A DNA stretch of 64,000 nt from Paraburkholderia adhaesiva. Its GTDB lineage: Bacteria > Pseudomonadota > Gammaproteobacteria > Burkholderiales > Burkholderiaceae. Location: the NCBI RefSeq assembly GCF_021390575.1, contig NZ_JAJEJQ010000002.1:1488001-1552000 (forward strand). The letters are read 5' to 3'. A model generated the notes under the pieces. It was not told the origin of the DNA and did no database searches. It saw only the letters and a program-made list of their open reading frames with translations. Each line of letters starts with the position of its first letter. Within the stretch, counting starts at the first letter, position 1. The position numbers and the translations under genes are program-made. Positions 42,518-51,769 of this stretch are shown piece by piece.

Positions 42518-44668
42518 TCAGTGATGCACCGGACCTTGTGCGCCGCACACGACCAGTGCGTCGAGCGCCAGCACACGATCCGGATAGGCGACCAGCGGAT
42601 TCACGTCGATTTCGGTGATCTCCGGGTTGGCGCGCATCTGGTCGCCGATAGCGGCCACGGCCTTCGCCACGGCGTGCACGTCGACACCGGCCGCACCGCG
42701 CACGCCTTGCAGCATCGCAGCGGCCTTTAGACGGCCCAGTTCGACGACGATGTCCGCCTCGGCCATGTCGGCCGGAATCAGGCGCACGTCCTTCAGCACT
42801 TCGATGAAGATGCCGCCGAGGCCGACCAGCACCACCGGGCCCCAGTCCGCGTCGCGCTTCGCGCCGACCACGAGTTCCAGACCGCGCGGGCCCATCGCTT
42901 CGACGAGCGCCCCGTCGAGTTTCAGTTCGGGACGATGCGACGACACGCTCGCGTGCAGCTTGTCCCAGCCGGCGCGCAGCGCGGCCGCATCGGCGAGTCC
43001 CACCACCACGCCGCCCACGTCGCTCTTGTGCGGCAATTCGCTTGCCTGCGCCTTGAGCACGACCGGATAGCCGATGTCGCCGGCAATCTTGAGCGCCTCG
43101 TCGATCGAGGTGGCAAGGCCACCCTTCGGCACCGGCAGACCGGCAGCCGCGAGCCAGCCCTTGCCCTGGTATTCGGCGAAGATGCCGTTGGCCGGCACCG
43201 CGCCGGGCAGCGGGATCGCCTTCGGCTCATCCTTGCGGGCACGCGCCGTGCGGGCCAGCGATTCACCGTAGGAGGCCACGCGAGCGCAGGCACGCAGCGC
43301 ACGATCAGGAGAACGGAAGAACGGCACGCCGCTCGCCGCAATCGCTTCGGTGAAGAAATCTTCGAGCTGATTGTTGTCGCCCATCACCGCCAGCACAGCC
43401 GGCTTCGTGGCGCGAGCGAGCGCCGGCACCAGGTGGTCGGCCTTGTCGCGCTGCGCAATCGACGGACCACCCATGATCGACAGCACGAGGCTGCCGATAT
43501 TCGGATCGGCGAGCACCGTATCGATCAGTTCGCCAATGAGACCCGGATTGCGCACGCCGATCGTGGTGTAGTCGAGCGGGTTGTCGGCCACCGCGTAGTC
43601 GGGCAGCAGTTCGGTCAGCTTCTTGATAGTCGGCTCGGTCAGGGTCGGCAGCGTGAGGCCGATATCCTCTGCAAAATCGAGCGTGATGTTCTTGACTGCG
43701 CCTGAGGCCGTCATCACGGCCGTACCGGCTGCGGGCGGCACGGGAAAACGCGCCAGGATGGTCGTGGTATCGAACAGTTCGTCGAGCGAATCGACCACCA
43801 CTACGCCTTCGCGCGAGAGCAGCACGCTTGCGGTGGCGTGGTCGCCGGCCAGCGCGCCCGTATGCGACTGTGCGGCTTCGCGGGCGCGGGCGCTCTTGCC
43901 CGGCATCAGCATCACAATGGGTTTGCCGGCCGCGCGCGCTTCGCGCGCCAGTTGCAGGAACAACTGCGGACGGCGGATCTGCTCGGCGTAGACCGCGATC
44001 GCGCTCGTCTGCGGGTCGGCGATGAACCAGGCCAGATAGTCCTCTATACCGAGGTTGGCCTCGTTGCCGGTCGACACCGTGGCCGTGAGCAACTGGCCGC
44101 GGCCCATGAAGGCGTCCCGCAGGTTGGCGGCCATCGCGCCACTCTGCGCCACCACGCCCACGCCGCGGCGTCCGCCGGCCGGGTATGGGTTGATCGCTTC
44201 AAACGTCACCGGCACGCCGGCTTCAAAGTTGGTGAAGCCCATGCAGTTCGGGCCGATCAGCGCAACACCACCCTCGGCGGCCACACGCGCCAGTTCTTCC
44301 TGTTTGGCACGGCCTTCATCGCCGGCTTCTGCATAGCCCGACGCGAAGATCACCGCGGCGCCTGCGCCCAGCGTACCGAGCGTGCGCACCGTATCGAGCA
44401 CCCCCGCTTCCGGAATGCAGAGCACCGCCAGATCGATGCCCTTGGGTAATGCCTCGACGCTGTTGACACACGGACGGCCGTTGATGTCCTGGCTGCTGCG
44501 TGAAACGAGATGGATCTCACCAGCGTAAGCAAACCGTTCGAGGTTTTGCAGCACGAAATTGCCGAACGCGCGCGGATCGGCGGAAGCGCCGACGATCGCG
44601 ATCGATTTCGGCTTGAGGACTCGCTCCACGGATTGCACGCCTGCGGTATCGGGTAATGACTGGCTCAT
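42518..44668 (-). CDS. NDP-forming acyl-CoA synthetase (acetate-CoA ligase family)
   Basis: 716 residues in one chain: CoA-binding Rossmann domain (AIVGASADPRAFGNF), a succinyl-CoA-ligase-like domain with PNCMGFTNFEAG, GVVAQSGAMAANL and the His loop SHTGALAGDHAT, and a C-terminal ATP-grasp domain (GYPVVLKAQASELPHKSDVGGV). It would form an acyl-CoA from a free acid with ATP. As first gene of a twelve-gene minus-strand operon ending near 32884, it probably activates the pathway substrate. Its promoter region holds repeated TGGTATACCA-like boxes. The substrate is not revealed by sequence. Confidence 0.88.
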   Translation of the reverse strand: MSQSLPDTAGVQSVERVLKPKSIAIVGASADPRAFGNFVLQNLERFAYAGEIHLVSRSSQDINGRPCVNSVEALPKGIDLAVLCIPEAGVLDTVRTLGTLGAGAAVIFASGYAEAGDEGRAKQEELARVAAEGGVALIGPNCMGFTNFEAGVPVTFEAINPYPAGGRRGVGVVAQSGAMAANLRDAFMGRGQLLTATVSTGNEANLGIEDYLAWFIADPQTSAIAVYAEQIRRPQLFLQLAREARAAGKPIVMLMPGKSARAREAAQSHTGALAGDHATASVLLSREGVVVVDSLDELFDTTTILARFPVPPAAGTAVMTASGAVKNITLDFAEDIGLTLPTLTEPTIKKLTELLPDYAVADNPLDYTTIGVRNPGLIGELIDTVLADPNIGSLVLSIMGGPSIAQRDKADHLVPALARATKPAVLAVMGDNNQLEDFFTEAIAASGVPFFRSPDRALRACARVASYGESLARTARARKDEPKAIPLPGAVPANGIFAEYQGKGWLAAAGLPVPKGGLATSIDEALKIAGDIGYPVVLKAQASELPHKSDVGGVVVGLADAAALRAGWDKLHASVSSHRPELKLDGALVEAMGPRGLELVVGAKRDADWGPVVLVGLGGIFIEVLKDVRLIPADMAEADIVVELGRLKAAAMLQGVRGAAGVDVHAVAKAVAAIGDQMRANPEITEIDVNPLVAYPDRVLALDALVVCGAQGPVHH

Positions 44669-44708
44669 CGGAACATGCCTCTTCTTGACTTGATTGGGAC
44701 CCCGGCGT

Positions 44709-44948
44709 TGGCATACCAGGATCACGTCGAATGAGGAGCATTCTGGCATACCAGAAGCGTGTTCTCAATACACCAGAGGCATATTTTGGTGGTTAGCGTT
44801 TTCCCCTATCCCCAACTCTTCGATCGCGAATATCGTCGCTATCCGATTGATTTACAACGATTTCATCGCAAACGCCGAGGTCTCTTTACGCAGAATCCCG
44901 GTGCATAAGAAAAACCCGCTATTGAATACCAGTAAGTCACATTGGTAT
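44709..44948. promoter_or_regulatory. Cluster of TGGTATACCA-type operators between divergent operons
   Basis: Within the 313-base gap between the two catabolic operons several related boxes occur: TGGCATACCA (44709-44718), TTCTGGCATACCAGAA (44741-44756, palindrome with one central mismatch), CACCA/TGGTG arms at 44771-44791, and ATACCA with TGGTAT spaced by 11 bases (44926-44948). The last lies 33 bases before the GntR start. They fit a GntR/FCD-type operator acting on both operons. Confidence 0.65.
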
Positions 44949-44981
44949 ATTTAAGCCATCAGAACACCAAACCCGCCTTCC

Positions 44982-45743
44982 ATGAAACCTGTAGACGATC
45001 TGTCCGTCGAGCGCGACAGCGAAACGACCGATCTGCCGGCAGCGGCGCCGCGCATCCGCGCGAACCTTGCGAACGACATCCGCGAGACGCTGCAGACGGA
45101 GATCGAAACGGGCCTCCTCGCGCCTGGCACACCGATCGACGAACGCGCGCTCGCGGCACGTTTCAACGTGTCGCGCACGCCGGTGCGCGAGGCGCTGCAG
45201 CATCTCGCCGCGCGCGATCTCGTCGTGATTTCGCCGCGTCAGGGCGTTACCGTGGCACGCCTTTCCATCGCGAAGGTTCGCTCGATGCTCGAATACATCG
45301 GCGAACTGGAAGCGCTCTGCGCGCGCTTTTGCGCCCGCCGCGCGAGCGATGACCTGCGCGAAGCGCTCGACCGCGCGCTGATGGCCTGCCAGCAGGCTGC
45401 AGTAGAGGGCGACGCCACCGAGTATGCGCGCGCCAACGCGCTCTTCCACAACACGATCTACGACGGCAGCCGCAACGAGTGTCTCGCCGACCAGATCCGC
45501 GCAGCGCGCCGCCTGTCGGAGCGCTACCGCGTGGCCGACTTCCGCAACCGCAGCCAGATCAGCCGCTCGCTGCAGGAGCACTTCGAGATCGCCCGCGCGA
45601 TCCAGGCCGGCGACGAAAAGAAAGCCGCCGAGGTGATGCTGCGTCACGTACCCGCCGGCACTAGCGGCTTTTCCGAATTCCTCGCGGCCGTGCCGCGCCA
45701 CTTTTTCGATTTCGGCGTGGATCGCGATTCCAGGCTGTCCTGA
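44982..45743 (+). CDS. GntR-family (FCD) regulator, copy A
   Basis: 253 residues. The N-terminal winged helix (residues ~25-95) reads ...TPIDERALAARFNVSRTPVREALQHLAARDLV, the standard GntR DNA-binding motif. The C-terminal helical FCD domain (residues ~105-225) has the metal-binding pattern with an Asp/Asn and three His, seen around ANALFHNTIYDGSRN and LQEHFEIARAI. Ligand binding there releases DNA. It opens the plus-strand operon and sits beside the operator cluster. It is clearly paralogous to the regulator at 51770-52516, sharing ERALAARFNVSRTP. Confidence 0.92.
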   Translation: MKPVDDLSVERDSETTDLPAAAPRIRANLANDIRETLQTEIETGLLAPGTPIDERALAARFNVSRTPVREALQHLAARDLVVISPRQGVTVARLSIAKVRSMLEYIGELEALCARFCARRASDDLREALDRALMACQQAAVEGDATEYARANALFHNTIYDGSRNECLADQIRAARRLSERYRVADFRNRSQISRSLQEHFEIARAIQAGDEKKAAEVMLRHVPAGTSGFSEFLAAVPRHFFDFGVDRDSRLS

Positions 45744-45769
45744 ACAAACATAGATACGGAGGAGACACC

Positions 45770-46147
45770 ATGCCCCGCTCCATCGACGTCCCGGGCCTCG
45801 CCCATAACGCCCCGATCCCGGTTGGTGCGCGCGTCGCCAATGTGCTTTGCTCGTCGGCGATCGCCGGCAAGGACCCGGCAACCGGCAAGCTCGGCGCCGC
45901 CCCCGCCGACCAGGCCCGCCTCGCGTTCGACAACCTCAAGCGCTTTCTTAAAGCAGGAGGCGCGACGCTCGCCGACGTGGTGAAACTCACCGTCTACGTC
46001 AAGGACGATTCGGTGCGCGAACACATCAACGCGCACTGGCTCGCCTTCTGGCCCGACCCGGCGCAACGGCCGGCGCGCCACATCGTCGTGCACGACCTTC
46101 AGCACGGCATGGCCCTGCAACTGGAAACCCTCGCGGTCATCGCCTGA
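45770..46147 (+). CDS. RidA-family protein
   Basis: 125 residues of the Rid (YjgF/UK114) family. The core DNLKRFLKAGGATLADVVKLTVYVKDD and the late PARHIVVHDLQHGMALQLETLAVIA are typical; the Arg of PAR may be the carboxylate-binding Arg of true RidA, but assignment to the imine-deaminase subgroup is uncertain. Rid proteins near catabolic genes often act on reactive enamines, or as tautomerase or hydrolase on pathway intermediates. GGAGGAG lies six bases before the ATG, and the gene follows the GntR gene by 26 bases. Confidence 0.87.
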   Translation: MPRSIDVPGLAHNAPIPVGARVANVLCSSAIAGKDPATGKLGAAPADQARLAFDNLKRFLKAGGATLADVVKLTVYVKDDSVREHINAHWLAFWPDPAQRPARHIVVHDLQHGMALQLETLAVIA

Positions 46148-46203
46148 ACGGCGCGATCGATCTCTCCACTGAACATCCCCTTCACGATACCCAAGGCTCA
46201 ACC

Positions 46204-47208
46204 ATGATCATCGATTCCCACGCCCACGTCGTCATGCCCCCGCAAAGCTTCCGCTACATGGCGGAACTGGTCGGCGGCCGCGCCAACCCGTCGACGAACC
46301 CGAATATCCCCGACGAGGCCGTGCGCAAGCAGGCCGAGGAACTCGTGCGCAGCATGGACGCGGTCGGCACCGACATCCAGTTCATCTCGCCGCGCCCGTA
46401 CCTGCAGATGCATTCGGTGAAGCCGGCGCGCGTGACCGAACTGTGGACGCGTCACTGCAACGACCTGATCAAGCGCTTCGTCGACATGTTCCCGGACCGT
46501 TTCCGTGGCGTGGCGGGCCTGCCGCAACACATGCACGAATCGCCGGCCGAAAAGTGCGTCGCCGAACTGAAACGCTGCGTGAACGAACTGGGCTTCGTCG
46601 GCACGCTGCTGAACCCGGACCCGACCGAAGGCGATGGCCCGGCGCCGGCGGGTCTCGGCGACCCGTTCTGGTATCCGCTCTACGAAGCGATGACCGAACT
46701 CGACGTGCCCGCGCTGATCCACTCGGCGGGCAGCTGCAACCCGCGCGAGTCGTACACGCTGAAGTTCATCAACGAAGAAAACATCGCGGTCATCTCGCTG
46801 CTCGAATCGACGGTGTTCGAGAAGTTCCCGAACCTGAAGATCGTCGTCGCGCACGGCGGCGGCGCGATCCCCTACCAGATGGGCCGTTTCCGTTCGTGGT
46901 CCGTGCGCCGCAACAGCCCGGTGACGTTCGACGAGCAGCTGAAGAAGCTCTACTTCGACACCTGCAACTACTCGAAGGATTCGATCGAACTGCTGTTGAA
47001 GGTAGCGGGCACCGACAACGTGCTGTTCGGCACCGAAAAGCCGGGCACGGGCAGCGCGCGCGACCCGATCTCGGGCCGCGACTACGACGACATGAAGCCG
47101 GTGATCGACAGCATCGAATGGCTGACCGACGAGCAGCGCAAGAACATCTTCGAATGCAACTGCACACGCGTCTACACACGCGCGTTCCGCAACTACAAAG
47201 GAGCGTGA
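46204..47208 (+). CDS. Amidohydrolase-2 family enzyme, LigJ-like (4-oxalomesaconate hydratase type)
   Basis: 334 residues of the amidohydrolase-2 family. Zinc ligands are visible in IIDSHAHVV (HxH), IHSAGSCNP and VAHGGGAIPY, and an acidic residue in FGTEKPG matches the active-site Glu of LigJ. Along the whole length the pattern (RCVNELGFVGTLLNPDP, FWYPLYEAMTELDVPALIH) follows Sphingobium LigJ, recalled from memory, which hydrates 4-oxalomesaconate in the protocatechuate 4,5-cleavage path. With LigB- and RraA-type proteins in the island, a LigJ-like hydration before aldol cleavage is plausible. Decarboxylases (ACMSD and resorcylate types) are the alternative. Confidence 0.82.
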   Translation: MIIDSHAHVVMPPQSFRYMAELVGGRANPSTNPNIPDEAVRKQAEELVRSMDAVGTDIQFISPRPYLQMHSVKPARVTELWTRHCNDLIKRFVDMFPDRFRGVAGLPQHMHESPAEKCVAELKRCVNELGFVGTLLNPDPTEGDGPAPAGLGDPFWYPLYEAMTELDVPALIHSAGSCNPRESYTLKFINEENIAVISLLESTVFEKFPNLKIVVAHGGGAIPYQMGRFRSWSVRRNSPVTFDEQLKKLYFDTCNYSKDSIELLLKVAGTDNVLFGTEKPGTGSARDPISGRDYDDMKPVIDSIEWLTDEQRKNIFECNCTRVYTRAFRNYKGA

Positions 47209-47210
47209 TC

Positions 47211-48449
47211 ATGGCGATGACCGCTGAAGACAACGTACTGCTGACCCGCGTCGACAACGGCGCGCCGATGGGCGAGATGCTCCGCCAGCACTACTGGATT
47301 CCGGCTGTGCCCTCGGTGAAGCTCGTCGCGGACGGTGCGCCCGTGCTCGTGCGCCTGCTCGGCACCGACTATGTGGCGTTTCGCAACACCGACGGCCGCG
47401 TCGGTGTGATCGACGAGCGCTGCCCGCATCGCGGAACGTCGATGATGGTCGCGCGCAACGAGAACAACGGTCTGCGCTGCATCTATCACGGCTGGAAGCT
47501 CGACGTCGCAGGCAAGGTCGTCGAAGCGCCGAACCAGGTCGGCGACCAGGAACAGTTCTGCAAGCGCGTGCGCACGGGCCAGTACCGCGTCGAGGAACGC
47601 GGCGGCATCGTCTGGGTGTGGCTCGGCAAGGGCGACACGCCGCCGCGCTTCCCTGACCTGCCGTTCACGAACCTCCCCGCCGAACAGCGCTCGGTGACGA
47701 GCGTCGAAGTGCCGACGAACTGGGTGCAGGGTGTGGAAGCGTCGATGGATTCGTCGCACGTTGGCGTGCTGCACGAATCGACCACGCAGATCACCGCGGG
47801 CGGCGGCAACGAGCGCATGCACATGACGAAGGCGCTTGCGCCGCGCCTCGAATTCGAGGAACGTCCGTACGGCTATCGCTATGCCGCGCTGCGTGACCTG
47901 CCCGAAGGCAAGACCTATGCACGCGTGAACAACTTCGTGATGCCGTGGTACGGCATCATCTGCGCGCCCGACGCGACCAGCCCGAGCACGGTGTTCTTCT
48001 CGACGCCGGTCGACGACGTCACGCACCGAGCGTGGTTCGTGCACTTCAACCCGACGCGCAAGCTCGGCATGACCGTCATGTCGGCGACGCCGGATGTGTG
48101 GAACTTCCCGCCGCTGCCGCCGGGCTCGCGTGCCGAGAACTTCGGCCAGAACCGCGATCTGATGAAGCGCGGCCACGCGACGGGCTTCTACCAGCACCTC
48201 GGGACGGAAGACTTCGCGATGTTCCTCGGCCAGGGCCCGATTGCGGACCGCACCACCGAACAGCTCTGCTCCGCCGACGGCGCGGTGCTGCGCGTGCGCG
48301 CGCTCCTGCTCAAGTCGGCGCGCGAGTTCATGGCGGGCAAAACGCCCACGCTCGCCGACAACCCCGAGCTCGACTACTCGCGCGCGGTTTCGATCGGCGG
48401 CGTACTGCCAACCGGCACCGACTGGCGCGTCCTGACCGAAAACGTGTAA
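47211..48449 (+). CDS. Rieske aromatic-ring oxygenase, large subunit (phthalate 4,5-dioxygenase-like)
   Basis: 412 residues. The Rieske [2Fe-2S] motif is CPHRG at 71-75 with the second pair Cys90 and His93 (CIYHGWK). The mononuclear iron site is MDSSHVGVLHE with His183 and His188, and the bridging Asp just before. The length and this single-subunit form agree with group I oxygenases such as phthalate dioxygenase or the LigXa and vanillate O-demethylase types. It would add oxygen to, or demethylate, an aromatic acid. The ATG follows AAGGAG and the gene is next to its reductase. Confidence 0.93.
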   Translation: MAMTAEDNVLLTRVDNGAPMGEMLRQHYWIPAVPSVKLVADGAPVLVRLLGTDYVAFRNTDGRVGVIDERCPHRGTSMMVARNENNGLRCIYHGWKLDVAGKVVEAPNQVGDQEQFCKRVRTGQYRVEERGGIVWVWLGKGDTPPRFPDLPFTNLPAEQRSVTSVEVPTNWVQGVEASMDSSHVGVLHESTTQITAGGGNERMHMTKALAPRLEFEERPYGYRYAALRDLPEGKTYARVNNFVMPWYGIICAPDATSPSTVFFSTPVDDVTHRAWFVHFNPTRKLGMTVMSATPDVWNFPPLPPGSRAENFGQNRDLMKRGHATGFYQHLGTEDFAMFLGQGPIADRTTEQLCSADGAVLRVRALLLKSAREFMAGKTPTLADNPELDYSRAVSIGGVLPTGTDWRVLTENV

Positions 48450-48455
48450 TCGGGA

Positions 48456-49451
48456 ATGACTTCGATGCTTGCCCCCTTGTTGCTCACGCTACGCGTCGCC
48501 GCGGTCGACACGACGACTTCGCTGATCAAGTCGTTCACGCTCGAAGCGGCGGACGGCGCACCGTTGCCCGGCTACGAGCCGGGCGCACACCTCCAGGTCG
48601 AGATTCCCGCGAGCGCGGGCGGCGTGCCGCAATGGCGCTCGTACTCGCTCATCAATCTGGACGCGTCCGTCGATCCGCGCGCCGGCGTGCCAGCGTACCG
48701 GCTCGGCATCCGGCTGGAGGACGACGGGCGCGGCGGCTCGCGCCACATGCACGCCCTCGAAGTCGGCGCCACGCTCAACGCGCGCGCGCCCGTCAACCAC
48801 TTCCCGCTCGCCGCGCCACCGCGCGTGCTGCTCATCGCGGGCGGCATCGGGATCACGCCGATGGCGTCGATGGCCGCCGAACTCGCTGCACAGCAACGCG
48901 ACTACGAACTGCATTTGAGCGGCCGCACGCGCGACGCGCTGCCGTACGTCGAGGAACTGCGCAAGCTCGCGGGCGAACGTCTCGTGCTGCACGCCGACGA
49001 CGACGCGGCGACGCGCCTGTCCATCGACGCGCTGCTCGAGGGCGCGCAGGTGAACCAGCCGATCTACGTATGCGGCCCGGCGGGGATGATCGAAGCCGTG
49101 CTCGCTAGTGCACGCAAGCGCGGCTGGCACGAGTGCGATCTGCACTACGAACTGTTCACCGAGGCCGCACCGCAGGAAGGGGACACCGCGTTCGAAGTCG
49201 AACTGAAGTCGTCGGGCAAGCTGCTCACGGTGCCCGCCGACAAATCGCTGCTCGACACGCTCATCGAAAACGGCACCGACGTTATGTACGACTGCCGCTC
49301 CGGCTATTGCGGCCTGTGCTCGGTCCAGGTCTCGAGCGGCGAGATCGATCACCGCGACACGTACCTGTCCGACGCGGACAAGGCGGGCGGCAAGGTCATG
49401 CAGGTCTGCGTGTCGCGTTGCAAGAGCGGTCGCGTCGTGCTCGACCTGTAA
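48456..49451 (+). CDS. Phthalate-dioxygenase-type reductase (FMN, NADH, [2Fe-2S])
   Basis: 331 residues in three parts: flavin-binding barrel (GAHLQVEIP, WRSYSLIN), NADH-binding domain (VLLIAGGIGITPMASMA, YVCGPAGMI) and a C-terminal plant-type ferredoxin with the Cys pattern MYDCRSGYCGLCSV and a last Cys in MQVCVS. It hands electrons from NADH to the Rieske oxygenase encoded just upstream (six bases between the genes). The domain order FMN, NAD, Fe-S is that of the phthalate dioxygenase reductase and vanillate demethylase reductase class. Confidence 0.94.
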   Translation: MTSMLAPLLLTLRVAAVDTTTSLIKSFTLEAADGAPLPGYEPGAHLQVEIPASAGGVPQWRSYSLINLDASVDPRAGVPAYRLGIRLEDDGRGGSRHMHALEVGATLNARAPVNHFPLAAPPRVLLIAGGIGITPMASMAAELAAQQRDYELHLSGRTRDALPYVEELRKLAGERLVLHADDDAATRLSIDALLEGAQVNQPIYVCGPAGMIEAVLASARKRGWHECDLHYELFTEAAPQEGDTAFEVELKSSGKLLTVPADKSLLDTLIENGTDVMYDCRSGYCGLCSVQVSSGEIDHRDTYLSDADKAGGKVMQVCVSRCKSGRVVLDL

Positions 49452-49493
49452 CGCCCGGCTACTACCCCACGCATTCAGCAAACGGAATTCAGA

Positions 49494-50276
49494 ATGAGCG
49501 ACACCCTGGTTACCTATGAACTCGACGGCGCCGTCGCGATGATCGGGCTGAACCGCCCTGACAAGCGCAACGCCATCAACGAGGATGTGATCTCGCAACT
49601 GCGCGACGCCGTCAACCGCGCCGGCGACGAAGCCATGTGCGGCGTGATCTTCGGCCACGGCGGCAATTTCTCAGCAGGCCTCGACCTGCGTGAAGCGCTA
49701 TCGCGCGCCACCGGCCAGACCGCGCCCCCGAAAAAGCGCCGCCGCCACTCGTGGCACGAAGTGTTCGACGTCATCGCGCGCGGACCGATCCCGTTCGTCG
49801 CGGCGCTGCACGGCGCCGTGGTCGGCGGCGGCCTGGAACTGGCGACTGCGGCGCATGTGCGCGTCGGCGACACCACCAGCTTCTTCGGCCTGCCCGAAGG
49901 CCAGCGCGGCATCTTCGTGGGCGGCGGCGGCTCCGTGCGCATCCAGCGCGTGGTCGGCTACACCGTGATGGCCGACATGATGCTGACGGGCCGTCTGCTC
50001 AACGCCGAAGAAGGTCAGCGCGAGCACATCATCACCTATGTGACGCCGGAAGGCGGTGCACTCGCGAAGGCGAAGGAAATCGCCGCGAAGATCGCCCAGA
50101 ACGTGCCCGACACGAACTGGCGCATCACCAACCTGCTGCCGCGCGTCAACGATCTTTCGCACGAGGACGGCCTGTTCCTCGAGTACATGAGCTCGAACAT
50201 GATGCGCTCCCCCGAAACCGCCGCGCGTCTGCAGAATTTCGTGGACGGCAACGCCAAACTCGTCAAGCCGGAGTGA
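49494..50276 (+). CDS. Enoyl-CoA hydratase (crotonase) family protein
   Basis: 260 residues of the crotonase fold. The oxyanion loops are FGHGGNFSAGLDLREAL and AALHGAVVGGGLELATAAHVRVG, here with the Gly-Gly-Gly-Leu-Glu run that places one Glu in the active site; the later EGQRGIFVGGGGSVRI carries the second acidic region. It would hydrate a 2-enoyl-CoA for the dehydrogenase encoded seven bases downstream. It differs from the crotonase at 33331-34110, so the pathway uses two members of this fold. Confidence 0.88.
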   Translation: MSDTLVTYELDGAVAMIGLNRPDKRNAINEDVISQLRDAVNRAGDEAMCGVIFGHGGNFSAGLDLREALSRATGQTAPPKKRRRHSWHEVFDVIARGPIPFVAALHGAVVGGGLELATAAHVRVGDTTSFFGLPEGQRGIFVGGGGSVRIQRVVGYTVMADMMLTGRLLNAEEGQREHIITYVTPEGGALAKAKEIAAKIAQNVPDTNWRITNLLPRVNDLSHEDGLFLEYMSSNMMRSPETAARLQNFVDGNAKLVKPE

Positions 50277-50283
50277 CGCACGC

Positions 50284-51609
50284 ATGAACGCACCCGCAGA
50301 ACTCACTCCGCAAGAAACCGCCGCGCTCGCGCATGTGAAGGCCGCTGAAAAAGCCGCCGCGAAGATTCCGGTAGGCGTTGATGTCAAGCCGCTTGAAATC
50401 AGGCAAGCCGCCGTGATCGGCGCCGGCACCATGGGTGGCGGCATCGCCATGGCACTCGTGGCGGCCGGCATTCCGGTTGTGCTCGTCGATGCCAACGATG
50501 AAGGCCTGCAACGCGGCCTCAAGCGAATCCGCGACAACTACGACGGCAGCATCAAGCGCGGCAAGCTGGACGAGGCCACGCGCGACCAGCGCATGGCGCT
50601 GATCACCGGCACGACCGCGGTTGCCGACGTAAGGGACGCCGACATCGTCATCGAAGCCGTATTCGAAGACCTGGGCCTCAAGCAAGGCATCTTTCGCGAG
50701 CTGGACCAGCACGCAAAGGCCGGCGCGATCCTCGCGACCAACACCTCGGGTCTCGACATCGATGAGATCGCAGGTGTCACGAAGCGTCCTCAGGACGTGG
50801 TCGGCGCGCACTTCTTCAGCCCGGCTCACGTGATGCGTCTCCTGGAAGTGGTGCAGGCCGACAAGACCTCGGACGAAGCCGTGGTCACGCTGATGGAACT
50901 CGGCCGCCGCATGGGCAAGGTGTCGGTCTATGCGAAGGTATATCCGGGCTTTATCGGCAACGCGCTGTTCCGCAACTACAACCGCGAAGCCCACTTCCTC
51001 GTTGAAGACGGCGCCCTGCCGCACGAAGTCGATGCCGCGCTCAAGGATTTCGGCTACGCGATGGGTATTTTCGCGGTGCACGACATGGCGGGTAACGACG
51101 TCGGTTATCAGACGCGCAAGGCCCAGGTGGCCACGCGCCCGACCGACCGCCGCTGGAACGACCTGATCATGAAGCTGACCGAAATGGGTCGCCTCGGGCA
51201 GAAAGCTGGCCGTGGCTGGTACCGTTACGAAGCCGGCGACCGCACGCCGCATCGCGATCCGGAAGTCGAGCAGTACATCGTCGAGGAATCGGCGCGCATG
51301 GGCATCACGCGCCGTCCGATCTCGCAGGAAGAGATCATCAAGCGCTGCATGTACGGCATGATCAACGAAGGCGCGAAGCTGCTCGAACAGGGCATCGCGC
51401 TGCGCGCCAGCGACATCGATATCGTCTATGTGACCGGCTATGGTTTCCCGGCCCAAAAAGGCGGCCCGATGTACTACGCGGACCAGATCGGCCTCGCGAA
51501 TGTCTATGCGGACATCGAGCGCCTGTACGAAGAGTACGGCTACTGGTGGAAGCCGGCGCCGCTACTCGCGAAGCTCGCCGCGGAAAACGGCCGTTTCGCC
51601 GATCTCTAG
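50284..51609 (+). CDS. 3-Hydroxyacyl-CoA dehydrogenase
   Basis: 441 residues. An NAD-binding Rossmann part starts at about residue 43 with AAVIGAGTMGGGIAMALV. Then come the catalytic His region (GAHFFSPAHVMRLLEVV), PGFIGNAL, and two C-terminal 3HCDH domains, the second near DIVYVTGYGFPAQKGGPM. The first 40 residues form an extra N-terminal helix. It oxidises a 3-hydroxyacyl-CoA to 3-oxoacyl-CoA. It is the last gene of the plus-strand operon and is followed by a strong terminator. Confidence 0.92.
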   Translation: MNAPAELTPQETAALAHVKAAEKAAAKIPVGVDVKPLEIRQAAVIGAGTMGGGIAMALVAAGIPVVLVDANDEGLQRGLKRIRDNYDGSIKRGKLDEATRDQRMALITGTTAVADVRDADIVIEAVFEDLGLKQGIFRELDQHAKAGAILATNTSGLDIDEIAGVTKRPQDVVGAHFFSPAHVMRLLEVVQADKTSDEAVVTLMELGRRMGKVSVYAKVYPGFIGNALFRNYNREAHFLVEDGALPHEVDAALKDFGYAMGIFAVHDMAGNDVGYQTRKAQVATRPTDRRWNDLIMKLTEMGRLGQKAGRGWYRYEAGDRTPHRDPEVEQYIVEESARMGITRRPISQEEIIKRCMYGMINEGAKLLEQGIALRASDIDIVYVTGYGFPAQKGGPMYYADQIGLANVYADIERLYEEYGYWWKPAPLLAKLAAENGRFADL

Positions 51610-51715
51610 GCACCTCGCGCACCTCCGGCATCGAAACGCGGCCGGGGGTGCGCGACAGTCTGCGCCGCCCTCTCTCCGCGGCGAAGACCTGACTCACATC
51701 TGGCGACTCCAAATG

Positions 51716-51742
51716 AAAAAACCCGGCAATGCCGGGTTTTTT
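51716..51742. terminator. Strong bidirectional terminator
   Basis: CCCGGC (51722-51727) and GCCGGG (51731-51736) form a stem around AAT, flanked by A6 on the left and T6 on the right. It ends the plus-strand operon and, read the other way, the GntR gene that stops at 51770. Confidence 0.92.
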
Positions 51743-51769
51743 GTTGGGTTCGCGCAATCATCCGCGTAG

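Noticed and set aside
47945..49108. 387-codon plus-strand frame overlapping the Rieske oxygenase and its reductase
   Set aside because: An out-of-frame reading of two well-supported genes; the product is Arg-rich without a domain.
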